DNA of 64,000 nucleotides from Hyphomicrobiaceae bacterium (GTDB taxonomy: Bacteria; Pseudomonadota; Alphaproteobacteria; Rhizobiales; Hyphomicrobiaceae). Below are positions 8,106 to 16,918 of the stretch, piece after piece. The position numbers and the translations under genes are program-made. The notes beneath the pieces were generated by a model. That model searched no databases, was not told the origin of the DNA, and was given only the letters and a program-made list of their open reading frames with translations. The stretch lies in NCBI GenBank assembly GCA_016793635.1, contig JAEUMD010000015.1, forward strand, positions 101,829 through 165,828, written 5' to 3'. How positions within the stretch are numbered: position 1 is the first letter of the stretch; each line of letters begins with the position of its first letter.

Positions 8106-9365
8106 TTAGGCTCCGCCGCCACGGCGCAGGATCGCGAGAAGCTCAGGCGTCGGGAAGCTGTCGGCGGGCAGCTTGTACTTGATCTGCATCTCTTTCACCG
8201 CCGTGCGCGTCTTGGCACCCGCCAGGCCGTCGATGTTGCCGACGTCGAAACCGCGCGCGACGAGCAGCCGCTGCAGCTCCTTCGTCTCATCGCCGCTCAG
8301 CTCGACGACGTTGCCGTTACCGATCGCCATCTCAGGTGCACCGGCGACCCGCGTGGCTAGATAGGCGGCGGTGGTCGCGTAGTTGAGCGATTGGTTCCAT
8401 TGCAGGTAGACGCCGAAGTTCTCATAAGCCAGGAACGCCGGGCCGTTGCGTCCCATCGGCAGCAGCAGAGACGCCGGCATCGCGTCGGCCGGCAGGGCCG
8501 CGCGATTGCGCGCCTTGACTCCCCACTTCACCCACTGCGAGCGGGGATGCTTGACCGCGAGATCCGCCTCCTTCCACGGCAGCTCGCCGGAGAGTGTGAC
8601 CTCCTCGATCCACGGCTCTCCCGCGCGCCAGCCGAGGTGTTTCATGTAGTTCGCCGTCGAGCCGATGATATCGGCATCCGAGCGGAACAGGTTTGGATGC
8701 TTGTCGCCGTCGTAATCGATCGCGTACTCGAAGTAGCGCGTCGGCAGGAACTGGGTCTGGCCGAGCTCACCCGCCCACGAGCCGATCATCTCCGCTGGCT
8801 CGAGGTCGCCGCGGTCGATGATCTTCAGCGCCGCCTTCAGCTCCTCGCGGAACATCTCGCCGCGCCGGCAGTCGTAGGCGAGAGTTGCGAGCGAGCGCAG
8901 AACCGGGAGGTTGCCCATTCCCGCGCCGAAGTCGCTCTCGAGCGCCCAGAACCCGGTGATGACCTCGGCCGGCACGCCGAACTCTTTTTCCGCGCGCTCG
9001 AACGCCGCCTTGTTGGCGGAGATCTTGCGCTTGCTCGAAGCGACCCGGTTCGGCGTCGCGAGACGCTTCTGGAACGAGACGAACCCCTGAGCGAAGAAGC
9101 CCTGCTTGCGATCGCGCGCAATCACACCCTGGTCGAGTGTCATGCCGTCGAGCACGCGGCCCACGGTGCGCGCGCTGATACCGTCCTTGCGCGCCTCGGC
9201 CTTGAACTTGTCGAGCCAGGACTCGAAGCTGCCCGTGTTCTGGCAGGTGCGCGGGTTCTCCTTGAAATTGGCGGGCGGTGGCCCGGCGGCCTCGGACGAG
9301 CCCGCCGCCGTAAGCACCGCGAGCACGGTGAACGTCGCCGCGCCAATTCCAGCTTTCAATCGCAT
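8106..9365 (-). CDS. Lytic murein transglycosylase (MltB-type) with peptidoglycan-binding domain
   Basis: The 419-residue exported protein cleaves the MurNAc-GlcNAc bond in peptidoglycan, forming 1,6-anhydro products. Residues 1-26 are a signal peptide with no lipobox (MRLKAGIGAATFTVLAVLTAAG), so it is probably soluble and periplasmic rather than a lipoprotein. The catalytic SLT_2 domain spans about 45-340; the catalytic Glu is in WALESDFGAGMGN, followed by MIGSWAGELGQTQFLPTRY. Residues about 350-419 form a PG-binding-1 domain (ELQRLLVARGFDVGNIDGLAG). The ATG at 9365 follows GGAGAAG; an upstream extension to 9509 is unlikely. It is a single-gene unit. Confidence 0.92.
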   Translation of the reverse strand: MRLKAGIGAATFTVLAVLTAAGSSEAAGPPPANFKENPRTCQNTGSFESWLDKFKAEARKDGISARTVGRVLDGMTLDQGVIARDRKQGFFAQGFVSFQKRLATPNRVASSKRKISANKAAFERAEKEFGVPAEVITGFWALESDFGAGMGNLPVLRSLATLAYDCRRGEMFREELKAALKIIDRGDLEPAEMIGSWAGELGQTQFLPTRYFEYAIDYDGDKHPNLFRSDADIIGSTANYMKHLGWRAGEPWIEEVTLSGELPWKEADLAVKHPRSQWVKWGVKARNRAALPADAMPASLLLPMGRNGPAFLAYENFGVYLQWNQSLNYATTAAYLATRVAGAPEMAIGNGNVVELSGDETKELQRLLVARGFDVGNIDGLAGAKTRTAVKEMQIKYKLPADSFPTPELLAILRRGGGA

Positions 9366-9727
9366 CACGCTTCTTCTCCAGTCCGATCCATTCGCGGGCT
9401 GCAGCGCCGCCGCATCGCTGCTCTCGGCACGGCCAGTCCTATTAGAATTCCATGTTCGCCCGCGCCGCGCCGGCACCGACGTGCGATCGCGAGCCGGAGC
9501 CGATGGCACGGTGATCCACGAGACGGCAGCCGAGCGTCAAGCCCTGGAGCACATCATTCCGGCCCCTGGCGGCCAAGTTTTGGCGCTTTCCGGATAATTT
9601 CGCACCCCGAACGCTGACCGGGGGCCGGATAACGGGGCACTCGCCTGACACTCCGCAAACGAAAATCGCCGCGGGCCAGCGGCCGCGCGGCGATCTCATA
9701 TCGGGCGTCACCCGCAAAGTTCGGGGC
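9366..9727. other. Intergenic region with no supported gene
   Basis: The 362 bases between the transglycosylase start and the phasin-like stop hold the transglycosylase promoter side and one clear terminator (9665-9694). Short open frames here lack recognisable features or ribosome sites. Confidence 0.5.
9665..9694 (-). terminator. Rho-independent terminator of the phasin-like gene
   Basis: On the minus strand a 9-bp stem (9665-9673 with 9686-9694) is followed directly by TTTTCGTTT, a classical intrinsic terminator 34 bases after the stop of the phasin-like gene. Confidence 0.8.
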
Positions 9728-10264
9728 TCAGCGGCCGCCGAAGTCGCGGCGGAACTGCTCCATCATCTCGGTGAGGCCCTGCGGCCCCTTGGCCCAGAAC
9801 GACATCGCGCTGGCCCAGTTCTTCTGCCACATCTCGGCGGCCTGCATCCACATCTGGAACGGCGCCATCGACATGCCCGGCATGCTGCCCATACCGCTCA
9901 GCGCGCCCATGTCGAAACCCTTGGTGAAGTCCGGCATGTTCTTCATGAAGTCCGACGACATATTCATCGCCGACGACGGATCGCGGAGCTGCTGCTTCCA
10001 CACGTCCATCACCTGCTCCATCATCTGCAGTTGCATGCGCGAGGCATTCTGCAGCTGCTGACGGGTGGCGGAGACGATCTCATCCGGCATGCCCATCGCG
10101 CGGGTCGCGGCCGACATCTGATCGAAAACTTTGGCCGAATAACGCTCGTTCGCGGCGGCCATGTCGTTGCGCCAGTCGTTCAGCGCGTCGAATGCCGTGT
10201 TGATCGCGCGGCGGGCTTCGTCATTCATTTCTTTGCCCATGTGGGACCCCGGGTTGTATGCCAT
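9728..10264 (-). CDS. Phasin-like helical, Met/Trp-rich protein of unknown function
   Basis: The 178-residue product has no signal peptide or membrane segment. Residues 10-95 are predicted long amphipathic helix (NDEARRAINTAFDALNDW). Next comes a Met/Gly-rich stretch (MGALSGMGSMPGMSMAPF) and then a Trp-rich helix (FQMWMQAAEMWQKNWASAM). Similar make-up is seen in phasins and other polyhydroxyalkanoate granule-associated proteins, so granule binding is a reasonable guess, but no family is firmly recognised. The ATG at 10264 follows GGGAG; an ATG nine codons upstream is possible. It is divergent from lepA and has its own terminator. A second protein with a related Trp-rich motif is encoded at 47942. 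Confidence 0.6.
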   Translation of the reverse strand: MAYNPGSHMGKEMNDEARRAINTAFDALNDWRNDMAAANERYSAKVFDQMSAATRAMGMPDEIVSATRQQLQNASRMQLQMMEQVMDVWKQQLRDPSSAMNMSSDFMKNMPDFTKGFDMGALSGMGSMPGMSMAPFQMWMQAAEMWQKNWASAMSFWAKGPQGLTEMMEQFRRDFGGR

Positions 10265-10536
10265 GGCGACGACTTTCTCCCTGTTGCGCATCTGCCGCTG
10301 TCAACGTTTCGTATGGGCCATCGGTTCAGGAGGCGTCAAGCGGTATCGATGAATATCTTTGTGCCAATATTTGCGTGACGTGGGTATGTCAGGCGACCTC
10401 GCCGGCTGGGTCGCTCACCGGAACAGACCCGAAACCTGGCGCCCCACCACCGGACCGCCCGCGGCAAGCTGTCTACCCGGCAAGCGCCGACAAAGCGCCC
10501 CTTTCGCGGTTCTTCGGCCAGTGCTAAGAGCCGCGC
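10265..10536. promoter_or_regulatory. Divergent promoter region, phasin-like gene / lepA
   Basis: These 272 bases separate two divergent starts. An AT-richer patch at about 10335-10380 stands out against GC-rich surroundings and probably carries at least one of the promoters. No specific operator was recognised. Confidence 0.45.
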
Positions 10537-12336
10537 ATGACCGACACATCGCTGATCCGCAACTTTTCCATCATCGCCCACATCGACCACGGCAAATCGA
10601 CGCTTTCCGACCGGCTGATCCAGCTCTGCGGAAACGTTTCAGACCGTGAGATGAAGGAGCAAATCCTCGACTCGATGGACATCGAGCGCGAGCGCGGAAT
10701 CACGATCAAGGCGCAGACGGTGCGTCTCGACTACAAGTACAAGGATGGCAAGACCTATCAGCTCAACCTGATGGATACGCCCGGCCACGTCGATTTCGCC
10801 TACGAGGTGTCGCGGTCGCTGGCCGCCTGCGAAGGCGCGATCCTGGTTGTCGATGCGAGCCAGGGCGTCGAGGCGCAGACCCTCGCCAACGTTTATACCG
10901 CCCTCGACAACAACCTCGAGATCCTGCCCGTCCTCAACAAGGTGGACCTGCCGGCCGCCGACGCCGATCGCGTGAAGAAGCAGATCGAGGACGTGATCGG
11001 CCTCGATGCATCGAACGCGGTGCCGATCTCGGCGAAGACGGGCCTTAACGTCGCCGCCGTGCTCGAAGCCATCGTCGAGCGGTTGCCGCCACCCAAGGGT
11101 GAGCGCGCGAAGCCGCTGAAGGCCATGCTGGTGGATAGCTGGTACGACGCCTATCTCGGCGTCGTCGTGCTCGTACGGGTCGTCGAAGGCGTGCTGAAGA
11201 AGGGACAGAAGGTCAAGCTGATGTCCACCGGCGCCGTGCACCCGATCGAGCGCGTCGGCGTGTTCCGCCCCAAGCAGGAGATGCTGGAGGAGCTCGGACC
11301 GGGCGAGGTCGGGTTCTTCACCGCCGCGATCAAGGAAGTCGCGGACACGCGCGTCGGCGATACCGTAACGGACGAGCGCAATCCGACCTCAGAGCCACTG
11401 CCGGGCTTCAAGCCGGCGCAACCGGTCGTGTTCTGCGGCCTCTTCCCTGTCGATGCCGCCGACTTCACCGACTTGCGTGAGGCGATGGCCAAGCTGCGCC
11501 TCAACGACGCGAGCTTCTCGTTCGAGACGGAAAGCTCCGCGGCGCTCGGCTTCGGCTTCCGCTGTGGCTTCCTCGGCCTCTTGCACCTCGAGATCATCAC
11601 CGAGCGGCTCGAGCGCGAATTCAATCTCGACCTCATCACAACGGCGCCGTCGGTCGTCTATCACGTGCACCTGAATAACGGCACGATGCTCGAGATGCAC
11701 AACCCGGCCGACATGCCGGACCCCTCGCAGATCGACCGCATCGAGGAGCCGTGGATTTCGGCGACCATCATGGTGCCGGACGACTATCTCGGCGCGGTGC
11801 TGAAGCTCTGCCAGGACCGGCGCGGGCGGCAGAAGAACCTCACCTACGCGGGCAGCCGCGCGATGCTCGTCTATGAGCTGCCCTTGAACGAGGTGGTTTT
11901 CGATTTCTACGACCGCCTCAAATCGGTGTCGCGGGGCTATGCCTCGTTCGACTACACGATCATCGGTTACGAGTCGGAAGACCTGGTGAAGCTCTCGATC
12001 CTGGTCAACGCGGAGCCTGTCGACGCGCTCTCCATCATCGTCCACCGCACCCGCGCGGAAGCCCGCGGCCGCGTCATGTGCGAGAAGCTCAAGGAGCTGA
12101 TCCCGCCGCACATGTTCGTCATTCCGATCCAGGCGGCGATAGGCGGGCGCATCATCGCGCGCGAAACGATCAAGGCGCTGCGCAAGGACGTGCTGGCGAA
12201 GTGCTACGGCGGCGACATCACCCGCAAGCGCAAGCTGCTCGAGAAGCAGAAGGCCGGCAAAAAGAAGATGCGCCAGTTCGGCAAGGTCGAGATCCCGCAG
12301 GAAGCCTTCATCAACGCCCTGAAGATGGAGGAGTGA
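10537..12336 (+). CDS. lepA: Elongation factor 4 (LepA/EF4)
   Basis: LepA is a ribosome-associated translational GTPase that influences elongation and 30S assembly. The 599-residue product is full length. The GTPase domain (about 5-185) has G1 AHIDHGKST, the G2-region ERERGITI, G3 DTPGH and G4 [12 protein letters not shown]-like domains II, III and V follow, then the LepA-specific C-terminal domain from about 480, ending [14 protein letters not shown]. The ATG at 10537 is preceded by AAGAG. It is a single-gene unit convergent with the VWA gene. Confidence 0.98.
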   Translation: MTDTSLIRNFSIIAHIDHGKSTLSDRLIQLCGNVSDREMKEQILDSMDIERERGITIKAQTVRLDYKYKDGKTYQLNLMDTPGHVDFAYEVSRSLAACEGAILVVDASQGVEAQTLANVYTALDNNLEILPVLNKVDLPAADADRVKKQIEDVIGLDASNAVPISAKTGLNVAAVLEAIVERLPPPKGERAKPLKAMLVDSWYDAYLGVVVLVRVVEGVLKKGQKVKLMSTGAVHPIERVGVFRPKQEMLEELGPGEVGFFTAAIKEVADTRVGDTVTDERNPTSEPLPGFKPAQPVVFCGLFPVDAADFTDLREAMAKLRLNDASFSFETESSAALGFGFRCGFLGLLHLEIITERLEREFNLDLITTAPSVVYHVHLNNGTMLEMHNPADMPDPSQIDRIEEPWISATIMVPDDYLGAVLKLCQDRRGRQKNLTYAGSRAMLVYELPLNEVVFDFYDRLKSVSRGYASFDYTIIGYESEDLVKLSILVNAEPVDALSIIVHRTRAEARGRVMCEKLKELIPPHMFVIPIQAAIGGRIIARETIKALRKDVLAKCYGGDITRKRKLLEKQKAGKKKMRQFGKVEIPQEAFINALKMEE

Positions 12337-12449
12337 GGGGATGACGCCTCGTGCCTCCCTCTATTCGGAGAGGCATTCAATCATCGCTGGGTGAATACGC
12401 TGGCGTGTCGCTTGGCGAATACGGCGCTCCGTGACCTGACTTAAGCAAG

Positions 12450-12487
12450 CGGGCCTCTCGCGCTGCATGGACAGCATGAGAGGCCCG
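12450..12487. terminator. Terminator between convergent lepA and VWA genes
   Basis: A 9-bp outer stem (12450-12458 with 12479-12487) encloses a smaller 4-bp hairpin (12462-12465 with 12472-12475). ATTTGCTATT follows on the plus strand. It sits between two convergent genes and could serve both. The remainder of the 288-base gap shows nothing else. Confidence 0.65.
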
Positions 12488-12624
12488 ATTTGCTATTCAT
12501 ACTTGGTCGCTTCGGCAGAAGACCTACATAGAGCACTAACCTTTGCCGGGATGACGGCAAGCGGAACCCGGTACTCGAGCCACACCGCTCGTTCGCGGCG
12601 GTCGTCACGCATTCGCTCCCGCCC

Positions 12625-14037
12625 TCAATAGCTCTGCTGCACCTTGCTCTTGTGCTGGTCGTAGCGCATCGCCTTGCGCGATCTGCCCCAGTTCTCCTCG
12701 TCGAGGTTGTTGGCGGCTTCGGTCTGCTTCTTCTGCAACGATTCCAGCGCGCCGACCGCAGCCGCGGGAGCGGCGTTGGCACCGCTGCCGAGCAGCGCGC
12801 GCTGATCCTTGAGGTAGAGCGCGTTGCCCTCGAGCAGCTTCTTCGCGCCGGCCACGTCGCCCTTGTCGCGCAGCTCCACCGCCTTCTCGCTCGTCTCCGT
12901 CGCGATCTGCGTCGTCACCTGTGTCATCACCGCCTTGTTGGTGCCCTGCTCGATCTCCTTTTCGTCGCGCGAGAAGCGGCCCTTCGCCTGCACGTCGGCG
13001 TGGGCGCGGCTACCGGTATCGAGATCGAGATAATCCACCGTCACGCTGGCGATTTCGGCATCACCCGGCGTGCCGCGCTCGGGCTGCTCCAGCTCGACCA
13101 CAACATAGCGCTCGTTGTCGCCCTGGAGCTGGTTGAGCTTCATGCGGATGCGGTTGCCTTCGATCGCCGCCTCGCGGCCGAGCACGCGCGTCGGCCGGAA
13201 CCCCGTCCGGCACTCGATGATGATTTCGATATCCTGCGCCGTCACCGAAAGGGCATCGCCGAACTCGGCGTTGAAGATCTTGACGAGGTCGGACGCCTTC
13301 TCGACGAACGCATGATTGCCGTCGCTCGACGCCGCAAGGCGCTGCATCAGGTCTTCGTTGTAGTCGAGACCGAGGCCGATGGTGGTGACGGAGATGCCCT
13401 TGGAGCCGAGCTCGCGGCCGAGCTCGCCGAGTTCGCGCGGCGTCGAGGGGCCGACGTTGGCGAGACCGTCCGACATCAGGATCACGCGGTTGACGCGCCG
13501 TGCAGAGAGGTTGCGTTTCACCTCCTCGCTTCCCGCCACGACGCCCGCGTGCAACGCCGTGCGGCCGTCCGCCGTGAGCTTGGCGATGATCGATTTGAGA
13601 TCGTTCTCGGCTCCAAGCCGCTCGGCCTTGCGAAGTACGTCGACGTTATGGTTGTAGGCGACGAGCGAGACGATATCTTCCGCCGCGAGGCGTCCGAGTG
13701 CCATCTCTGCCGCTTCTTTCGCCGCGTTGATGCGGTCTCCCGCCATCGAGCCCGAGCGGTCGAGAACAAGCGCCACGTTCACCGGCGTGCGCCGCTCGCC
13801 CTTGGCCGGCGCGCCCTTGATCGACAGCCGCAGGTAGACCTTGCCCGACTTGCCGACCGGCATGACGCTCTGGCCGAGATCGGCGTCGACGGTGACGGAC
13901 GCGGCCGCTGCCGGGCTCGATCCGGCGGCAACGACGGCGAACGGTAGCATCGCGGCAAGGCCGATCCAGCGCCAGGCATCGGCAAGTCCACGAAGGCAGC
14001 GGAGATGATGCGACGCGGCGGGGGCGGATTCGATCAT
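12625..14037 (-). CDS. Exported von Willebrand factor type A domain protein
   Basis: The 470-residue product has an N-terminal export segment (residues about 18-46, GLAAMLPFAVVAAGSSPAAAA) and a VWA domain at about 80-260. The metal-ion-dependent adhesion site is intact: DRSGSM, the Thr in DGRTALHAG and the Asp in LMSDGLANVG. The C-terminal third, with ETSEKAVELRDKGDVAGAKKLLEG, resembles the helical tail of Ca-activated channel/YfbK-type VWA proteins. These bind protein ligands; the partner is unknown. The ATG at 14037 is preferred, with GGAG 11 bases upstream, over a TTG eight codons earlier. It follows the SH3-protein gene on the same strand after 154 bases. Confidence 0.8.
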   Translation of the reverse strand: MIESAPAASHHLRCLRGLADAWRWIGLAAMLPFAVVAAGSSPAAAASVTVDADLGQSVMPVGKSGKVYLRLSIKGAPAKGERRTPVNVALVLDRSGSMAGDRINAAKEAAEMALGRLAAEDIVSLVAYNHNVDVLRKAERLGAENDLKSIIAKLTADGRTALHAGVVAGSEEVKRNLSARRVNRVILMSDGLANVGPSTPRELGELGRELGSKGISVTTIGLGLDYNEDLMQRLAASSDGNHAFVEKASDLVKIFNAEFGDALSVTAQDIEIIIECRTGFRPTRVLGREAAIEGNRIRMKLNQLQGDNERYVVVELEQPERGTPGDAEIASVTVDYLDLDTGSRAHADVQAKGRFSRDEKEIEQGTNKAVMTQVTTQIATETSEKAVELRDKGDVAGAKKLLEGNALYLKDQRALLGSGANAAPAAAVGALESLQKKQTEAANNLDEENWGRSRKAMRYDQHKSKVQQSY

Positions 14038-14191
14038 GATGGAGATATCTCCTTTGTCCAATGACGAAGGAGGGTAAGGCCGGGTTCTGGCGGAAGCGGG
14101 CTCGCACGGGGGCGAAAATAAGGAGAGGACGAGCGGCGTGTGAAGCGCGCCACTCGCTGGGTCTTGCAGCGAGGAATGCGGCGAGCGCGCG

Positions 14192-14752
14192 CTATTTCAC
14201 GATCTCGCGCTCGTAGATGCCCCAGAGCTTCTTCTGCTCGACATAGCCGCGATAGCTGCCGACCGTGACCTTGCACCAGAGCCCGTCGCAACCCTGCACG
14301 TCGGCGATGACGCCCGCTTCGACGATGGCGACGGGTGGCGATCTCTCACTGTCGCTCGCGCGCAGAGGCACCTGGAGCGCGGGCTTGCCCTCCTTGACCT
14401 CCCACGGCAGCACCAGGGCCGTGCGCCGGCCGGAAAGCAGTGATTGGAGAATCCAGCCGACCGTACCCTCCGAATCGCGCACCTTGCGCCACGTCTCGAA
14501 TTCTTCGATGACCTCGATCGGCAATCCGGCGCGCCGGTAGACCCATGCGGTCGGGTAATCCGTGCCCGGTCCTTGCCGCAGGTTGACGCGATCCGATTTG
14601 AGGCTGACGTAGCGCGGCAGCGGCAACCCGCTCGCCCCGGTGGACGGACCGGTCTGAGCCAGCACCTGCATCGCGCCAAGGCCCGCCAGCGCTAGCATCG
14701 CCGCCAGTGAGCGTGTGACGCTGCGCGCCACCGCCACATTGGACGAACCCAT
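14192..14752 (-). CDS. Exported SH3-like domain protein
   Basis: The 186-residue product has a signal peptide (residues about 8-33, SVTRSLAAMLALAGLGAMQVLAQ). Two bacterial SH3-like modules follow: about 45-110 (RVNLRQGPGTDYPTAWVYRRAG) and about 120-180 (IVEAGVIADVQGCDGLWCKV). Such domains bind peptidoglycan or proteins in the periplasm. Two Cys in the second module could form a disulfide. An in-frame ATG at 14800 gives a 16-residue longer N-terminus and also has a G-rich stretch just upstream, so the start is uncertain. It is divergent from the hydroxyacid dehydrogenase, a pairing that recurs in Hyphomicrobiales as far as I recall. Confidence 0.8.
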   Translation of the reverse strand: MGSSNVAVARSVTRSLAAMLALAGLGAMQVLAQTGPSTGASGLPLPRYVSLKSDRVNLRQGPGTDYPTAWVYRRAGLPIEVIEEFETWRKVRDSEGTVGWILQSLLSGRRTALVLPWEVKEGKPALQVPLRASDSERSPPVAIVEAGVIADVQGCDGLWCKVTVGSYRGYVEQKKLWGIYEREIVK

Positions 14753-15025
14753 TTTTCTTGCCGAAATGCCCGCCTGCGAGGTCGCCAAGCCCAGCCCCAT
14801 TCCCCTACCGTCTCGTTCGCGCCGCCCGGGAACGTCGCCCCGTCCCATGGCAGCCCTTCAAATCCGCGCGTCTAGACTGTATTCGCTACTTTGTCATCGT
14901 CGAGGCCATCTGTTAGACACGTCCTGCCGATCATGCAGGTTCGCGGGCGCCGCGGCGCCAACGCCTGTTCCCACCGCGATTTTCCACTCACCGTCCGCCG
15001 TCGAGCGAAGAGAACCGGATTTCCC

Positions 15026-16024
15026 ATGCCGCAGACACCCAAGAAGCCGCTGGTCATCGTCACGCGCAAGCTGCCCGACGTGGTCGAGACCCGCATGCGC
15101 GAGCTTTTCGACGCACGCCTGAACGTCGATGACCATCACATGAGCCAGGCCGAGCTGGTCGCTGCCGTCAAGGAAGCCGACGTCCTCGTACCGACGGTGA
15201 CGGACCGCATCGACCGCGCCGTCATCAGCCAGGCCGGGCCGAACCTGCGCCTCATCGCCAACTTCGGCACCGGCGTCGACAATGTCGACCTCGACACCGC
15301 GCGAAACCGCTCCATCGCCGTCACCAACACGCCGGGTGTCCTGACGGAGGACACCGCCGACATGACGATGGCGCTGATCCTCGCAGTGCCGCGCCGACTG
15401 GCGGAGGCGACGACCTACCTGAAGGACCCGCGTCACCATTGGGCCGGGTGGTCGCCGACCTGGATGCTCGGCCACCGCATCTACGGCAAGCGCCTCGGCA
15501 TCATCGGCATGGGCCGCATCGGCACCGCCGTCGCGCGCCGCGCCAAGGCGTTCGGATTGCAGATCCACTATCACAACCGCCGCCGCGTCGCGGAGGATGT
15601 CGAGCGCGAGTTGGAGGCAACCTATTGGGACAGCCTCGACCAGATGCTGGCCCGCATGGACATCGTCTCCGTCAACTGCCCGCATACGCCCGCGACCTAC
15701 CATCTCCTTTCGGCACGCCGCCTGAAGCTGCTGAAGCCGACGGCCTACATCGTCAACACGGCGCGCGGCGAGGTGATCGACGAGAACGAGCTCGCACGCA
15801 TCATCGAAGCCGGTGCCATCGCTGGCGCGGGTCTCGACGTGTTCGAGCACGAACCTGCAATCAATCCCAAACTGCTGGCGTCGGATCGCGTGGTGGCGCT
15901 GCCGCACATGGGCTCGGCCACGATCGAGGGCCGCATCGACATGGGCGAGAAGGTCATCATCAACATCAAGGCGTTCGTCGACGGCCACAACCCGCCGGAC
16001 CGCGTCCACGCCGCGATGTTCTGA
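15026..16024 (+). CDS. D-2-hydroxyacid dehydrogenase (glyoxylate/hydroxypyruvate reductase type)
   Basis: The 332-residue enzyme belongs to the D-isomer-specific 2-hydroxyacid dehydrogenases. The nucleotide-binding motif is GMGRIGTAVARRAKAFG near residue 160. The catalytic triad is visible as Arg in NTARGEVIDE, Glu in DVFEHEP and His in LPHMGSAT. NRRR after the second beta strand favours NADPH over NADH. The closest roles are glyoxylate reductase or glycerate dehydrogenase, which would fit one- and two-carbon metabolism, but the substrate is inferred. The ATG at 15026 gives the family-like start (KPLVIVTRKLPDVVETRM); a longer in-frame extension upstream is not conserved-looking. Confidence 0.88.
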   Translation: MPQTPKKPLVIVTRKLPDVVETRMRELFDARLNVDDHHMSQAELVAAVKEADVLVPTVTDRIDRAVISQAGPNLRLIANFGTGVDNVDLDTARNRSIAVTNTPGVLTEDTADMTMALILAVPRRLAEATTYLKDPRHHWAGWSPTWMLGHRIYGKRLGIIGMGRIGTAVARRAKAFGLQIHYHNRRRVAEDVERELEATYWDSLDQMLARMDIVSVNCPHTPATYHLLSARRLKLLKPTAYIVNTARGEVIDENELARIIEAGAIAGAGLDVFEHEPAINPKLLASDRVVALPHMGSATIEGRIDMGEKVIINIKAFVDGHNPPDRVHAAMF

Positions 16025-16159
16025 GACGATCACGCGAAATCGGGCTCGATGTGCCAAGCGGGACATCGGCCCGAACCCACTCCTTTTAGAACCGTGTGAC
16101 GGCGAGCGAATTCAAGCTTCGCGTCGCCTGAAACACGGATCAACGAAGGAGCACGAACT

Positions 16160-16345
16160 ATGATTGTAAAGCTCGCATTGGCCGTCCCGGTGGCGGCGCT
16201 GACGTTTTTCACCATTGCCACGGGTATGGTTGCGACCAGCGGTAGCGCCGAGGCCTGTCGCCGTCTGCCGGGCCCAGCCCATCGCTTCGACTGCTCTCAA
16301 ATGTCGACGCCCAGGCCGGACCGGCCGAACCAGCAGCGAAATTGA
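16160..16345 (+). CDS. Small secreted Cys/Pro-rich peptide, copy 1
   Basis: The 61-residue product has a signal peptide (residues 1-32, ending SGSAEA) and a mature part of about 29 residues. This carries CRR, a second Cys 12 positions on (FDC) and the tail SQMSTPRPDRPNQQRN. The start is certain: AAGGAG sits eight bases before the ATG at 16160. It is a tandem paralogue of the gene at 16447, which has the same signal-peptide pattern, the same two-Cys spacing to within one residue and an identical tail. No family is recognised; a secreted disulfide-looped peptide is the structural reading, and the function is unknown. Confidence 0.72.
   Translation: MIVKLALAVPVAALTFFTIATGMVATSGSAEACRRLPGPAHRFDCSQMSTPRPDRPNQQRN
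16301..16338 (+). repeat. 38-bp exact direct repeat, copy 1 (partner 16597-16634)
   Basis: Bases 16301-16338 and 16597-16634 are identical over 38 positions. Both encode the tail MSTPRPDRPNQQR of the tandem small peptides, in the same frame. The flanking codons already differ, so DNA identity is sharply limited to the tail. Confidence 0.9.
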
Positions 16346-16446
16346 CCTGCCGTCTACGTCATCCAACCCAGACATGGGTGATCGCGTGGATGCGAGGGAC
16401 TGGGTTCCCTGTCGATCCGCGCATCGGCAATCAAGGGAGCAAATTG

Positions 16447-16641
16447 ATGACCTTAAGGTTTCCGTTCGCCGTCCCGGCAGCAGCACTCGCAGTTCTTGGC
16501 CTGACGACAGGGATGGCCGCAACATTCGCCACAGCCGAAGCGGGAAGCTGTCGTCGCGTTGGCGTTTATCCGAACGATAGCGTCGTCTGTGAACAGATGT
16601 CGACGCCCAGGCCGGACCGGCCGAACCAGCAGCGCAGGTGA
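16447..16641 (+). CDS. Small secreted Cys/Pro-rich peptide, copy 2
   Basis: The 64-residue product has a signal peptide (residues 1-33, with AVPAAALAVLGLTTGMAAT, ending ATAEAG). The mature peptide has CRRVGVYPNDSVVC followed by EQMSTPRPDRPNQQRR. The ATG at 16447 follows GGGAG by eight bases; a longer frame upstream exists but lacks a signal peptide. It is 101 bases downstream of its paralogue at 16160 and in the same direction, so both may be co-transcribed. The C-terminal coding segment is identical at DNA level in the two copies (see the repeat), which implies recent duplication or gene conversion. Confidence 0.72.
   Translation: MTLRFPFAVPAAALAVLGLTTGMAATFATAEAGSCRRVGVYPNDSVVCEQMSTPRPDRPNQQRR
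16597..16634 (+). repeat. 38-bp exact direct repeat, copy 2 (partner 16301-16338)
   Basis: This is the second copy of the exact repeat encoding the shared peptide tail. The two copies start 296 bases apart. Confidence 0.9.
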
Positions 16642-16745
16642 GGTCAATACGCGTGGAGGAGCTGTCGCGAGCACTGTCTGCGGAGGCTTTGACGCGATGA
16701 GGCCGTGGTTTTCGCGAGTCGGTGGAGAACCGTGAAATCCGAGAA

Positions 16746-16809
16746 CTGGAGCGCTTTCATGCGATCAAGGGAACCGCTCGTGGTTCGGTGTGAAGGGATT
16801 GCGCTCCAG
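16746..16809. repeat. Imperfect intergenic palindrome (REP-like)
   Basis: A 9-bp outer stem (16746-16754 with 16801-16809) encloses an inner 5-bp hairpin (16771-16775 with 16782-16786). The whole forms a 64-base imperfect palindrome in the noncoding gap 16642-16918. Its shape and its gagcgc...gcgctc ends resemble dispersed palindromes of Hyphomicrobiales genomes; only one clear copy was seen here. Confidence 0.5.
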
Positions 16810-16864
16810 GCTGGTATCGGCCGTAATCTCCAACTTCTAATCGCCGACGAGGCCAAACAAGCCA

Positions 16865-16893
16865 ACGGCCGGACTTCGATCAAGTCCGGCCGT
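16865..16893 (-). terminator. Terminator of the phosphotransacetylase gene
   Basis: A perfect 12-bp stem (16865-16876 with 16882-16893) and 5-base loop lie 25 bases beyond the minus-strand stop at 16919. On that strand the hairpin is followed by TGGCTTGTTT. It can also stop plus-strand transcription coming from the peptide genes. Confidence 0.75.
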
Positions 16894-16918
16894 CAATGTT
16901 TTGGTCGTCGCCGTCCGC

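Noticed and set aside
9442..9717. 91-codon minus-strand open frame in the gap before the transglycosylase
   Set aside because: It runs over a clear terminator hairpin, has no ribosome site and a noise-like composition.
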